Origin: an uncultured Vibrio sp. | Lineage (GTDB): Bacteria; Pseudomonadota; Gammaproteobacteria; Enterobacterales; Vibrionaceae | Reading direction: 5' to 3' | DNA length: 64,000 nt | Assembly (NCBI GenBank): GCA_947504195.1 | Contig: CANNGN010000006.1 | Span: 62,001-126,000, forward strand | Shown: piece by piece, positions 29,245 to 38,970 of the stretch | Numbering within the stretch: the stretch's first letter is position 1 | Layout of the letters: each line of letters begins with the position of its first letter | Program-made: the position numbers and the translations under genes | The notes under the pieces: generated by a model | Database searches by the model: none | What the model was told of the DNA's origin: nothing | What the model saw: only the letters and a program-made list of their open reading frames with translations

Positions 29245-29315
29245 TTATAGCCTAGCCGAAGATTTGAGATATTATTACGCGAATTATAGCAACAATACGG
29301 CATGTTAGCATTGGA

Positions 29316-29882
29316 TTAAAGTTGATAGTTTTTTTTGATACATGGCCATTTCAATCTCATTTTTAGTCGAGCATACCAAGAGAAATAACAAAGTAATCTT
29401 AGTTTGATACAAAAATTACGAGTCCCTAGTCCATCGATAACCTTTAGACGCATTTCATTGTGATCGCGCTGCAAAAGCAACTGATCTTTATTGCAGTCGC
29501 CGATATAAATGGCATTGCTCACTAGGTATTTATTTAGGTCATTGAGAAGGTCTTTAACGACGTCTCGGGAAACAATTCCTTGCTTAATTGCTTCATCAAG
29601 GCGTATAGAAGGCGAATGACCATCATCCATTATCCGTTCAAACATTAGACCTTTTCCCCAATCTGTATCGACCTCACCATAGTATTCAGAGAGATAGGTA
29701 AACGGGACATTACGGTTTTTTAAGTTTGTTAAATAATAATCTTCAATTTTATTTTGGTTTCGATGAATGATACCCGGCTGGTTAACTTTTATACACTTTG
29801 AAGGGTCGGTTGGATGAATAAAACAAGCTCGCTCATTACCGAAACCTAGTATCTTTTTAGGATCAATGAATATCGTTGTCAT
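29316..29882 (-). CDS. YrbL-family (PhoP regulatory network) kinase-like protein
   Basis: A 188-residue protein with the YrbL pattern: GFGNERACFIHPTDPSKCIKV at the start, a glycine-loop and lysine like those of protein-kinase folds, and a later NAIYIGDCNKDQLLL with a possible catalytic-loop Asp/Asn. E. coli yrbL belongs to the PhoP regulon; function is unknown. In this locus it may phosphorylate a core sugar, but that is inference. It starts 7 bases after the fusion gene and is probably cotranscribed with it. Confidence 0.8.
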   Translation of the reverse strand: MTTIFIDPKKILGFGNERACFIHPTDPSKCIKVNQPGIIHRNQNKIEDYYLTNLKNRNVPFTYLSEYYGEVDTDWGKGLMFERIMDDGHSPSIRLDEAIKQGIVSRDVVKDLLNDLNKYLVSNAIYIGDCNKDQLLLQRDHNEMRLKVIDGLGTRNFCIKLRLLCYFSWYARLKMRLKWPCIKKNYQL

Positions 29883-29889
29883 AGTATCG

Positions 29890-31137
29890 CTATAATTTTA
29901 TTTCTCTAATTAGTTTCTGTGTCGCTTCAATTGAATGGCTATTATTAATATAAATAAATAGCGGACTATTTAACATGTACCCAATTTCAAAGTAGTCAGA
30001 ACGTAAATGATTAATAGCAATCACCGATAACTCTTGTTTTCGTGAATGTATAACCTCAGCCGGAGCATCAAGCTGAATATAAGCTAAAGGTGTTGGACAA
30101 AGCACTATCTTTTCCTTGGCTTTTTGATCTCGGGTGACATTTTTATCAAGAAAACGAGTTCCTTGAATTAATAAGTCGGGATAATAGCGATCGATAAATT
30201 TGAATTTACCAATATTAAAAGCCAAGCCTCGTAAGTATCCCCCAAGTAACGCAATCCAGAAAAGTTTCTTATGTTGTTCGTCGTCAAATTGATTCTTGGC
30301 CAATTTAATACCAGACTTTTTATCGAGCTTTTTCTTTGTGGTGCGATAAAGCACATGATAAAGGAGTCCTTTTCGGAACATCTTTTTAAATCGATAATAT
30401 TGACCTCCCATAGAGTGGGTCAATGAATCAATAACGGTTGTTTTTCCGACTCCATCAGGTCCAACTATCGCTATAAATTTTCTTTTTTTCCTAACGTCTT
30501 GTTTTAGACGGAACCAATTTTTTGAGATACGGTGCTGTCTATTAGAATATACGAGTCCAAGGCTCTTAAGATCGTCATTCGCAAGCTGCATTGATTTGTG
30601 GCTTGGGTTTGCTAACCATTCCTTTACCTTCTCATCAACACCTGTTAGTGAAAGGAAGTAGTGTAGCCTCTTCTGAACCTCTGAGGATTCTAGAGATTTT
30701 TTCTTTGAATAAAGATGAGATAAATAGAAAAGAGCAGCGATGTTTGGGGAAAGAGCTGATTCATTGTTTTCGTTGAAATGAATATAACCTTTATCAATGA
30801 GTGTTTGCGTTAAGATCGCCGACCCTTTTGGTATTGTCGGGGATTTGATATCAAGTTCAGTCCAGATATCCATAAGAACACTTCTATTGCTATCATGGGA
30901 AAACAGTGTCAACTCCATTTTATTGAGTCGATGCCGCTTAAGTGAAAACGAATAGCGCATTGCTGCACAGCATTGTTGAACGGTGGAAAAAAAAGAAAAA
31001 GTGTCTTTGGGATGAATAAGAAGATCAAAGTCACCAATGTATATGTCTGGCTCTTGAATGGCCTTGGGGCGAATAAATACTAATGGTCGATGTTGCGTTT
31101 GAAATTGAGAGAAAATGCGTTGTATTAGCTCGACCAT
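29890..31137 (-). CDS. Nucleotidyltransferase-like / thymidylate-kinase-like fusion protein
   Basis: A 415-residue protein of two parts. Residues about 1-120 contain IGDFDLLIHPKD, the GxxDhD-type metal site of a nucleotidyltransferase fold. Residues about 215-415 form a P-loop kinase: Walker A GPDGVGKTT near 225-233 and a DRYYPD segment near 315, resembling the DRY motif of thymidylate kinases. The substrate is unknown. Its place in the LPS core operon suggests phosphorylation or nucleotidyl transfer to a core sugar or activated precursor. The genome is expected to have a normal tmk elsewhere, so a nucleotide-pool role is unlikely. Confidence 0.7.
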   Translation of the reverse strand: MVELIQRIFSQFQTQHRPLVFIRPKAIQEPDIYIGDFDLLIHPKDTFSFFSTVQQCCAAMRYSFSLKRHRLNKMELTLFSHDSNRSVLMDIWTELDIKSPTIPKGSAILTQTLIDKGYIHFNENNESALSPNIAALFYLSHLYSKKKSLESSEVQKRLHYFLSLTGVDEKVKEWLANPSHKSMQLANDDLKSLGLVYSNRQHRISKNWFRLKQDVRKKRKFIAIVGPDGVGKTTVIDSLTHSMGGQYYRFKKMFRKGLLYHVLYRTTKKKLDKKSGIKLAKNQFDDEQHKKLFWIALLGGYLRGLAFNIGKFKFIDRYYPDLLIQGTRFLDKNVTRDQKAKEKIVLCPTPLAYIQLDAPAEVIHSRKQELSVIAINHLRSDYFEIGYMLNSPLFIYINNSHSIEATQKLIREIKL

Positions 31138-31171
31138 TATTATAGGACCTATTTTTCGAATATCTTACGAG

Positions 31172-31651
31172 TTAAGTGCGACTGACTTTATTCATTATTG
31201 CGTCAAAAACCACATTTGGGACAAAAGATTTTATATCGCCACCATGAATAGCGACTTCTCGAATAATCGTCGATGAAAGAAACGCATATTCTTCCGATGG
31301 TGTTAAAAAAATACTCTCTAAATTTGGCTTCAAACGACGATACATGGTAGTTAGACCAAATTCATATTCAAAATCTACCGTTGTACGCAGCCCTCGAATT
31401 AAAACATCAGCACCCTCTTGTTCAGCAAAATCAACTAATAAGCCAGAAAACCCTTTTACTTCGACATTATCGATATGAGAGGTAGCTTGCTGAGCAAGGT
31501 CTACTCGTTCACTTAGAGTAAACATTGTTTTTTTTGAAGGGCTTGCTGCCACACCAATTATAATATGGTCAAACATTTTAGATGCACGCTCTATAATATC
31601 GAGGTGTCCATTCGTCAATGGATCGAAAGTTCCAGGATATATGACAGTCAT
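31172..31651 (-). CDS. coaD: Phosphopantetheine adenylyltransferase CoaD
   Basis: A 159-residue nucleotidyltransferase for the penultimate step of CoA synthesis. It begins [18 protein letters not shown] with the TNGH adenylyl-transfer motif, and has the C-terminal LSSTIIRE. The frame extends 20 codons upstream to 31711, but the internal ATG at 31651 gives the standard N-terminus and follows the upstream glycosyltransferase by 4 bases. Known earlier as kdtB because of its place in LPS core loci. Confidence 0.96.
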   Translation of the reverse strand: MTVIYPGTFDPLTNGHLDIIERASKMFDHIIIGVAASPSKKTMFTLSERVDLAQQATSHIDNVEVKGFSGLLVDFAEQEGADVLIRGLRTTVDFEYEFGLTTMYRRLKPNLESIFLTPSEEYAFLSSTIIREVAIHGGDIKSFVPNVVFDAIMNKVSRT

Positions 31652-31655
31652 AATT

Positions 31656-32696
31656 TTATTGAACCGCTTGATAAATAAGTTGATATTGCTCTGAGGTGTA
31701 GCTGATGTCAAAGCGCTTTAGGGTTTCTTCACTTGCCGCAATATATGTATTTCGGGAAGCTTCATTTTGATACAAGTCTAAGATTGCCTCGGCCAGTTGT
31801 TGAGCATTCCCCGGTTCGATGAGTAAACCATTTTTCTTATGTTCGATAATATCAGGTATTCCACCTGCATTAGTGGCTACAACTGGAAGTTTCGCTTGTA
31901 GTGCTTCTAAAATGACTGAGCCTAACCCCTCGGTATAAGAGGGGTGAATCATTAAGTTGGCCGCACTAAACCAATCGCCCATGTTAGATTGCTTTCCTTC
32001 AAAAGAGATATTATTTACGCCAACGGCTAAAGCTGCAATTTCTTGCATGTCCTTGCCGTCACCAAGCAAAGCAATATGAACATCGACGTTTTTCTCTTCC
32101 AATATTTTAGCGGCTTCTATGGTGACATTATGCCCTTTGTGTTTGAGCATTTTTGCTGCTTGGACAATTAAAAATTTATCTTGGAAACGTTGGCGAATCT
32201 GTTTAACAGCATCATCATCTATCGGGTAGCTAACCGGTGAGCTAGGGATTTTTTTTATTTTTTCACGCGAATGTTTTGCCGCGAGCTTATTAACTATTTC
32301 TTGACTGAGCCCCACTAAAGTATGAGCTTTGGAGTACGCAAGATTAGCTAACCATCTGTCCTTGAGTGGGTTATCGATGCGTCGAGTAACAATATAAGGT
32401 TTACGATAGAGTAGGTGTTGTATTAAAGCCCAATAAATTGCACGTCCTTCATGGACATGGACTAATTCACAATCGTCAGTTACCCATTTTTGATGGGAGC
32501 GAGTGAAGTGCGATGCAAATATTACGTCACAACCTAACGCTTGAACGGCTTTTGCAAACGGACTTTTAGGGTTGACCACCACTTTTAGCTTATAACCTTC
32601 AGATAACTGCTGCTTAATCAATTGCAGTGTTTGGTTTTCTCCACCGCTATAGCCAGAAGCGAGATTTACATGGCAGATGTTGATGACTTTTTCCAT
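31656..32696 (-). CDS. Glycosyltransferase family 4, LPS core
   Basis: A 346-residue GT-B transferase. The N-terminal domain has [16 protein letters not shown] for acceptor binding; the C-terminal domain has the GT4 nucleotide-sugar motif [14 protein letters not shown] with its EX7E glutamates near 270-278. I prefer the ATG at 32696 ([11 protein letters not shown]) to a TTG eight codons earlier that overlaps the upstream gene. Sugar specificity is not visible. It lies between a waaE-like gene and coaD in one operon. Confidence 0.85.
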   Translation of the reverse strand: MEKVINICHVNLASGYSGGENQTLQLIKQQLSEGYKLKVVVNPKSPFAKAVQALGCDVIFASHFTRSHQKWVTDDCELVHVHEGRAIYWALIQHLLYRKPYIVTRRIDNPLKDRWLANLAYSKAHTLVGLSQEIVNKLAAKHSREKIKKIPSSPVSYPIDDDAVKQIRQRFQDKFLIVQAAKMLKHKGHNVTIEAAKILEEKNVDVHIALLGDGKDMQEIAALAVGVNNISFEGKQSNMGDWFSAANLMIHPSYTEGLGSVILEALQAKLPVVATNAGGIPDIIEHKKNGLLIEPGNAQQLAEAILDLYQNEASRNTYIAASEETLKRFDISYTSEQYQLIYQAVQ

Positions 32697-32713
32697 TTTG
32701 TATTGCTCTTTGG

Positions 32714-33496
32714 TTACCAAATTTTATCAAAGTCTTCTTTTTCTAAGACCTTGGGATCGCGTTGGTACTCTAATAGCTTGGCATATTTGAGATAGCTATT
32801 TACCGCTGAACTCAGTGCGACGGTCATACCATCGACACCGCCAAGGAAGCCTCGTTGAAAAATATATTTACGAATAAAAGCATTAAGACCATGACTAAAG
32901 GGGGAGAGTGCGTTCGCCCGTTTTCCTTTTTGGTACATGATTTTCGCTGCTCGGCCACTAAAGTTACGGCCTGGTTTAGCAAATAATTGACCTAGGTTTT
33001 CAAATGAATAATGGATCAAATCCGCTTCTAACTTTGCTGGATTTAATGCTTGAACAGAAGCGTGCTGTTTCACTTCGGAAAAGCGAATTTTTGATTTATC
33101 GTATAAACGAATACAGTAGTCTGGGTACCAACCGCACTGTTTGATCCAACGACTTCCAATATAATTGCGGCGTTTAAAGGCAAAGGCGTCATGAAGGGTT
33201 TGCGTTAAATCTAACTGTTTGATGGCATTGACCGCTTCTTCCGTCAAACGCTCATCCGCATCGATACTTAAGACCCATTGGTTACTACAGTGTTCTAATC
33301 CAACATTTTTCTGAAACCCATCGCCTAAGTAAGCTTGTTCAATTACGATCGCACCGGCTTCTTTAGCCAATTGCTGTGTATTGTCGTGACTGTGTGAATC
33401 GACAACGATAACTTCAGAGCAAACCTGTTGAAGTGATTGAATGCATTCAACAATATTCTGTGATTCATTTAAAGTGATGATAACGCCAGTAATCAT
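32714..33496 (-). CDS. waaE: Glycosyltransferase family 2, WaaE/LgtF-like inner-core transferase
   Basis: A 260-residue GT-A enzyme. The N-terminal ITGVIITLNESQNI and the metal-binding SIDADERLT near 87-95 match the WaaE/KdtX/LgtF group, which adds beta-1,4-glucose to heptose I. Later GWYPDYCIRLYDK and HYSFENLGQ segments are also typical. It is linked to coaD as in Klebsiella and Serratia. The symbol is by similarity to this group; the acceptor here is inferred. Confidence 0.86.
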   Translation of the reverse strand: MITGVIITLNESQNIVECIQSLQQVCSEVIVVDSHSHDNTQQLAKEAGAIVIEQAYLGDGFQKNVGLEHCSNQWVLSIDADERLTEEAVNAIKQLDLTQTLHDAFAFKRRNYIGSRWIKQCGWYPDYCIRLYDKSKIRFSEVKQHASVQALNPAKLEADLIHYSFENLGQLFAKPGRNFSGRAAKIMYQKGKRANALSPFSHGLNAFIRKYIFQRGFLGGVDGMTVALSSAVNSYLKYAKLLEYQRDPKVLEKEDFDKIW

Positions 33497-33569
33497 GGGC
33501 GAAGTTCTCCGAATTTAGGGCTCTGGATACGGCATGACCATTATCATACCTGATCTGATTAAACTTGGC

Positions 33570-34622
33570 TTATAAGTTGAAGTGTTGTACTGCTTTATCG
33601 AACATAGTGATGACTTCTTGCGATGAGATACGTTCCATAGCGTATTCATCTTTGACACGAGTCCGCCAATCAACGTCTTGAGGAGATTTTCCAGTTTCGG
33701 CAAGTAGTGCTTCCGCATAGCAAGAGACCACGAAATCTCGATAATTGTAAGGTCCGGTTCTCTCTGGGTTATGATGGGCATATAAACCAACGACAGGAGT
33801 GTCGAGAGCATTGGCCATATGTGCAGGGCCTGTATCTGGTGCAATCACTAGTTGTGCTAAATCGATAAGTGCGAGCATCTCTTTTAAGCGACTTTTTCCG
33901 ACTAAGTTTAAGACGGGCTGAGTAAGCTGTTTCTCAATTTCTTGTGCAAGTTCAATTTCGATGTTAGCTGGTGAGCCTGCGAGAATAACCTTCCAACCTT
34001 GTTGCTGAGCATAATTAATAACATCGACATAACCTTGAACAGTCCAGTTTTTATAGGCTTTACTTGCCGCTGGGACGACAACTAATTGGCGTTGTGATGA
34101 CGTGATATGTTGTGTCGCCCAGTGAAGGTCATCATTACTATAATGCAGCTTCCACTTTGGTGTGACATCTTCAATGCCCAATTCTGTCGCAAAGGCTAGA
34201 AGTCCGTCGAGTACATGAGGAGAACTAGGAGAGGGCACTTTCACATTGGTAAACCACGTCTGTCCATCTTGACTGCGAGTTCGGTCAAACCCTAACTTGT
34301 ATTTTGCTTTGATGCCAAATGTCGCAATACTGGATCGTAAGGCATATTGCATATGAAGTAACGCATCAAATCGCTCATCTTTTAAAGTGCGCCATAATGA
34401 TTGGTACGCTTTCCATCCTTGTTTCTTGTCGAACACAATTACGTGGACGTTATCCAAACCTTCAAGTAGTTGAGCTTCCAATGTTCCTGATATCCACGTA
34501 ATTTTTGTTTCTGGCCATTGTGCTTGAATGGCTTGAACGGCGGCTACCGCATTGCAAACATCTCCAATTGCAGATAATCGGAGGACACAAATGGAGCGTG
34601 GTGGAGTGGTAAACAAGGGCAT
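33570..34622 (-). CDS. ADP-heptose:LPS heptosyltransferase I-like protein (GT9)
   Basis: A 350-residue GT9 family enzyme. N-terminal ICVLRLSAIGDVCNAVAAVQ is the heptosyltransferase Rossmann start; the C-terminal domain has VIAPDTGPAHMANALDTP, the ADP-heptose site. With waaF in the same window this is the likely WaaC-like enzyme adding the first heptose to Kdo, though it resembles the OpsX-type branch common in vibrios rather than enterobacterial WaaC. It diverges from kdkA. Confidence 0.85.
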   Translation of the reverse strand: MPLFTTPPRSICVLRLSAIGDVCNAVAAVQAIQAQWPETKITWISGTLEAQLLEGLDNVHVIVFDKKQGWKAYQSLWRTLKDERFDALLHMQYALRSSIATFGIKAKYKLGFDRTRSQDGQTWFTNVKVPSPSSPHVLDGLLAFATELGIEDVTPKWKLHYSNDDLHWATQHITSSQRQLVVVPAASKAYKNWTVQGYVDVINYAQQQGWKVILAGSPANIEIELAQEIEKQLTQPVLNLVGKSRLKEMLALIDLAQLVIAPDTGPAHMANALDTPVVGLYAHHNPERTGPYNYRDFVVSCYAEALLAETGKSPQDVDWRTRVKDEYAMERISSQEVITMFDKAVQHFNL

Positions 34623-34745
34623 TTAGCGTTCTCTATGATAAGCCATGCATCTAACAGCAATTATGGAGGCTTTGATTATGCATAGCCCCATATAAAATGT
34701 AAAATAATAGCAAGAAATTGAATTCAATCTCCTGAGTGAAAGCGT

Positions 34746-35471
34746 GTGATTAAAAAGAGTGAGCAAGGCCGACAAACTATTTGGTTTGACGATGAACTAT
34801 TGGATGTCTCAGAGATTGATCGTTGTTGTGATGTCGATTATTGGCATCAAGTAAATGCAGTGGTGGGGTCAGCTCAAGGTCGAGGCACTACATGGTTTAT
34901 TCAGTTAGCGTTAATGCAGGCAGCACTACGACATTATCGTAGAGGTGGTCTTTTTGGTAAGTTGGTGAAAGATCACTATATCTATTCGTCACTTGAAAAG
35001 ACAAGAAGCTATCAAGAATTCTCTCTGCTACAGCAATTACATCTCGGTGGAGTCGCGGTACCTAGGCCTATCGCGGCTCGAGTTATAAAGAAGCACTTCT
35101 GCTACCAGGCAGACCTTTTAAGTGAACGGATCCCAAATGCCAGTGATTTGGTGAGTGTTTTGCGAGAAAGGAAGCTCTCTGATGATATTTATGAAAAGAT
35201 TGGGATTGAGATAGCGAAAATGCATCAAATTGGCGTTAATCACACCGATCTTAATATTCATAATATTCTATTAGATGATAGTAATAAGGTGTGGATTATC
35301 GACTTCGATAAGTGTTGTCAGGTTTCAAAGAACAACAGTGAAGAATGGAAACAAAATAACATCGCTAGGTTATTAAGATCATTCGAGAAAGAGTCAGTGA
35401 GAGAATGTATTCACTGGGATAAAACGCGAGATTGGTCTGCGTTGATCTCAGGTTACAAAACATTAAAATAG
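34746..35471 (+). CDS. kdkA: 3-Deoxy-D-manno-octulosonic acid kinase KdkA
   Basis: A 241-residue small-molecule kinase of the protein-kinase fold. The catalytic loop NHTDLNIHNILLD is near 171-183 and the metal-binding DFD near 191-193. It phosphorylates position 4 of the single Kdo in LPS, as in Haemophilus and Vibrio. The GTG start is preceded by a weak site. It begins a plus-strand group with a GT4 gene and waaA; Kdo kinase beside Kdo transferase makes functional sense. Confidence 0.93.
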   Translation: MIKKSEQGRQTIWFDDELLDVSEIDRCCDVDYWHQVNAVVGSAQGRGTTWFIQLALMQAALRHYRRGGLFGKLVKDHYIYSSLEKTRSYQEFSLLQQLHLGGVAVPRPIAARVIKKHFCYQADLLSERIPNASDLVSVLRERKLSDDIYEKIGIEIAKMHQIGVNHTDLNIHNILLDDSNKVWIIDFDKCCQVSKNNSEEWKQNNIARLLRSFEKESVRECIHWDKTRDWSALISGYKTLK

Positions 35472-35492
35472 AAGCTTAATAGGGAACATTGA

Positions 35493-36674
35493 ATGCGAGT
35501 TGCAGTTGTCGTCAATTGCCTAAAAATGGGTGGCATGGAGCGTGTTGCGGTTAATTTAGCTGATGCGTTTGCCAAAGATAATCATGATTCCCATCTTATT
35601 TATCTTAAAGATCGAAAAATAGAATTGCGTCCTCGCAATCAGAACGTCATTGTTCAATTATTTAACTTAAAAAAGTGGGTATTAGGCTCAGGCATTGGAG
35701 CTATCTGGTTTTTAATATGTAAACTGATTAACGCTAAATATCGCAAAACATTTCCTCATTATTTTGCTTATGCCGAAGCAAAAGCATTTGCCTATCTATT
35801 AACACAATCTGAGAAACAGTACGGAAAGTTTGACCTAATTATCTTCCGAGGTCAGGGCACATTCGATCATATTTGGCCAATTCAAGATGATCGTTTTGTT
35901 TTTGTTTGTGAAAACGTTCAGCACAAAACCATGTATCAACACAAATCGACTCAGATTTTCGCAGATCTGTTTAATGAACGTCATATGGTGTGTGTTTCTG
36001 ATGGCGCCAAAGAGAGTTTGGATGATCTGTTAGTTACGCATAATATAACCGCAAAGAGCGTGACAAAAATCAGTAACCCAAATGACTTTGAATTAATTCG
36101 TCAGGAATCTGATATCCCTATCCCCACTGACGTTGCTCCAGAGCGACCTTATATACTTGGACTTGGGCGTTTAACTGAAGTGAAAAACTTCCCTCTTCTT
36201 ATTGAGGCTTATGCATTATTAAAGCAAGAGCAAAACTTGCCACATCAATTGATTATTGTAGGGGCAGGGAAAGATAAAGAGACGATAGAACGCACGATAG
36301 AACGACTAGGTCTTCAAGACGATGTGATACTAAAGGGGCAACAGAGTAACCCTTATCCTTGGTTTAAACAGGCTGACTTATTTGTGTTGAGTTCACGCTG
36401 GGAAGGATTGGGTATGGTACTAATTGAAGCTTTAGTATGTGGCACACCGGTAGTCGCAACGGACTGCAAAGGTGGAGTAAGGGATGTCATGCAAGGGGGC
36501 TTGGAGCCGTATTTAGCCGATGAAACGCCAAGATCTCTTGCCGATAAAATAGCAACGACATTGGAGAATCCTGAAGTGTTGAACTTCCAGAAAGATGTGG
36601 CTCCAGTATTACAAAACTTTGAGCAAGGTTATATCGTGCAACAGTACCTCTCTACATTTGCGAACGAAGAGTAG
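35493..36674 (+). CDS. Glycosyltransferase family 4, LPS core
   Basis: A 393-residue GT-B enzyme. The N-terminus VAVVVNCLKMGGMERVAVNL is a typical acceptor domain start, and the C-terminal half has ILGLGRLTEVKNFPLLIEA and WEGLGMVLIEALVCGTPVVA with EX7E glutamates. Most likely an outer-core hexosyltransferase; donor unknown. It is 21 bases after kdkA and 6 before waaA, clearly one operon. Confidence 0.88.
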   Translation: MRVAVVVNCLKMGGMERVAVNLADAFAKDNHDSHLIYLKDRKIELRPRNQNVIVQLFNLKKWVLGSGIGAIWFLICKLINAKYRKTFPHYFAYAEAKAFAYLLTQSEKQYGKFDLIIFRGQGTFDHIWPIQDDRFVFVCENVQHKTMYQHKSTQIFADLFNERHMVCVSDGAKESLDDLLVTHNITAKSVTKISNPNDFELIRQESDIPIPTDVAPERPYILGLGRLTEVKNFPLLIEAYALLKQEQNLPHQLIIVGAGKDKETIERTIERLGLQDDVILKGQQSNPYPWFKQADLFVLSSRWEGLGMVLIEALVCGTPVVATDCKGGVRDVMQGGLEPYLADETPRSLADKIATTLENPEVLNFQKDVAPVLQNFEQGYIVQQYLSTFANEE

Positions 36675-36680
36675 GCTTTA

Positions 36681-37952
36681 ATGACAGTCGTCCGTTTTAT
36701 TTACACTTTACTTCTTATTTTAATTTCTCCTGTGTTTCTATGGAGTTTATATAAAACGAAGCCAGGAAAACCAAGCATAGGTCAACGCTGGCCTGAGCAC
36801 TTTGGATTCACACCTTCTGTTGATTCAAATAGTCCTATATGGGTTCATGCTGTTTCTGTCGGAGAGGTGTTGGCAATAACCCCGTTTATTCGAGAACTAA
36901 AAAAGCAGCATCCCGAATTGGCGATTGTGTTAACTACCACCACATCAACGGGGGCTGAGCAAGCTCTTAAACTTGGTGGCATGGTCGAGCACCGTTATAT
37001 GCCACTTGATTTCGCTTGGTGCGTGTCTCGTTTTATTAAGACAGTCCAACCTTCTCAGTTGATTATTATGGAAACTGAGCTCTGGCCCAATACGTTAGCA
37101 ATGACAGCTAAACATAAAGTTCCGGTATCGGTTGTCAATGCTCGCTTATCTCAACGTTCATATTCGCGTTACGCAAAATTTGGTTCGTTGTTTAGTTCGC
37201 TCTTAGGGCGGTGCATTTCTCATATTTATTGTCAAACTCAAGCTGATGCTGACCGGTTTAACTTGCTTGGTATACCTTGTGATGCTCTAACGGTTACAGG
37301 ATCGATGAAATTTGATATCACAGTTCCCGATTCTGCTCGAGTGGAAGGAAAAAAATTACGTAAATTGCTTGGTGAAGATAGGCCGGTTTGGATCGCGGCT
37401 AGCACGCACAAAGGCGAAGATGAACAGGTGCTTGAAATTCATCGTCATGTCGTGAAGCAGTGTCCAGAAGCGCTCCTTATCATTGTTCCTCGTCACCCGG
37501 AGCGTTTTGATAGTGTTGCAAAGCTTATTGTTGATGCAGGATGGCGGTTGGATCGCCGTACGCAGTCAAAACAAGACCTTGCCGATACGGAGGTTTACCT
37601 AGCTGATACCATGGGGGAAATGTTTACTTTACTGTGTGCGAGTGATGTTTGTTTTATGGGAGGTAGTTTACTCGGAGATAAAGTTGGTGGGCATAACTTA
37701 CTTGAACCTGCTGCAGTTGGTATACCGTCGATCATTGGGCCGAGTTATTATAATTTTAAAGACATTACAGAAGAGCTTATTCGTTTAAACATTGCCGAAG
37801 TTAGCGGTGATGCTGTTGAGACTTCTGAAATGTTCATACGCTTGTTCTCCGATAATGAGTATGTCGCTAATATTCAGTCTACCTCTGAACAATACTTTCA
37901 GAAAAGCAAAGGGTCGATAAAGCTAGTAATTAGTCAATTGGAACTCAAATAA
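36681..37952 (+). CDS. waaA: 3-Deoxy-D-manno-octulosonic acid transferase WaaA
   Basis: A 423-residue GT30 enzyme transferring Kdo from CMP-Kdo to lipid IVA. An N-terminal membrane anchor (about 4-24) is followed by VHAVSVGEVLAITPF with the catalytic Glu, METELWPN near 131-138, and the CMP-Kdo region with GGSLLGDKVGGHNLLEPA near 321-338. In species with KdkA the enzyme is normally monofunctional, adding one Kdo; that is expected here. Confidence 0.96.
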   Translation: MTVVRFIYTLLLILISPVFLWSLYKTKPGKPSIGQRWPEHFGFTPSVDSNSPIWVHAVSVGEVLAITPFIRELKKQHPELAIVLTTTTSTGAEQALKLGGMVEHRYMPLDFAWCVSRFIKTVQPSQLIIMETELWPNTLAMTAKHKVPVSVVNARLSQRSYSRYAKFGSLFSSLLGRCISHIYCQTQADADRFNLLGIPCDALTVTGSMKFDITVPDSARVEGKKLRKLLGEDRPVWIAASTHKGEDEQVLEIHRHVVKQCPEALLIIVPRHPERFDSVAKLIVDAGWRLDRRTQSKQDLADTEVYLADTMGEMFTLLCASDVCFMGGSLLGDKVGGHNLLEPAAVGIPSIIGPSYYNFKDITEELIRLNIAEVSGDAVETSEMFIRLFSDNEYVANIQSTSEQYFQKSKGSIKLVISQLELK

Positions 37953-37979
37953 GTATTCATTTTATAGAAAGGATTATGT

Positions 37980-38855
37980 ATGTCTTCTACACCATTGGTT
38001 TCTATCATCATTCCAGTTTACTGTGTTGAAGCCTATATTGAGCAATGTTTGTTATCTGCAATGTCTCAAACTTATACATCTATTGAAATTATTTGCATCG
38101 ACGATGGATCTCCAGATGCATCCGTAGCAATCGCAAAAGATGTGTCCCAGCATGACGCGAGGGTCCTCATACACTCTCAAGAAAATCAAGGTCTGTCAGG
38201 CGCAAGAAATACAGGCGTCTCTTTATCATCAGGTGAATATGTTTTTTTTCTAGACTCTGACGATTGGCTTGTTCCCGAAGCGATAGAAACGTTGGTTAAT
38301 GTTGCGTTGACTGAAAAAGCTATTATCGTTTCTGGAGGTGTCATTAGCTATGATGAAGAAAGTGAATCAACGAGTATCTACAAGAAAAACCGAGTACTAG
38401 GTGATATTACCCTTAATAGTAAGAACTTCTTTTGTTTACCTATAGTGACCTGGAACAAGTTATATCACTACAGTGTCGTGAAAAGTAATCCATTTACGGT
38501 TGGTATTATTCATGAAGACGAAGATTTTTATTGGCGCGTTTTTGCACAGAATAGACGGGTCTATAGTATTAAAGATGATGTTATTTATTATCGCCGACGG
38601 GCTGAGTCAATTACCACCCAGAAAAATTATACTGACGCCTATCAAGATAATTATATAACGATAATTGAGAATGCTTCAAAAACTCTCAATGAGAGTAAAG
38701 ACTTATCGATTTTGTTTAAAAAGTTTGCTTTGAAATTTATGCGAAAAATGAAAAAGAGGAACATTTCTTATATGAAGTATAAGGATTATTTAGCAAAGCA
38801 ACATAACGTAAAAAGCAACTTAATGTCTTACCTGCAAATTAAGTTGTTTTTATAG
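37980..38855 (+). CDS. Glycosyltransferase family 2
   Basis: A 291-residue GT-A enzyme. It has VSIIIPVYCVEAYIEQCL at the start, IDDGSPD near 41-47, the metal-binding FLDSDDW near 89-95 and a putative catalytic HEDEDFYWR near 178-186. The C-terminus is basic. It follows waaA by 27 bases. It most likely adds an outer-core or modification sugar; specificity cannot be read. Confidence 0.87.
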   Translation: MSSTPLVSIIIPVYCVEAYIEQCLLSAMSQTYTSIEIICIDDGSPDASVAIAKDVSQHDARVLIHSQENQGLSGARNTGVSLSSGEYVFFLDSDDWLVPEAIETLVNVALTEKAIIVSGGVISYDEESESTSIYKKNRVLGDITLNSKNFFCLPIVTWNKLYHYSVVKSNPFTVGIIHEDEDFYWRVFAQNRRVYSIKDDVIYYRRRAESITTQKNYTDAYQDNYITIIENASKTLNESKDLSILFKKFALKFMRKMKKRNISYMKYKDYLAKQHNVKSNLMSYLQIKLFL

Positions 38856-38970
38856 AGAATAGTAAACCTCATATAGTCAACAAAAAACAAAAAGTATTGC
38901 TTGTAACTTTATTTTAATAATGATGTTTCTTGACTGAAAAATAGTTATGAAATGTGACAAAGGTATTTAA

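Noticed and set aside
31652..31711. 20-residue N-terminal extension of CoaD
   Set aside because: It overlaps the upstream glycosyltransferase, and the internal ATG gives the standard CoaD N-terminus.
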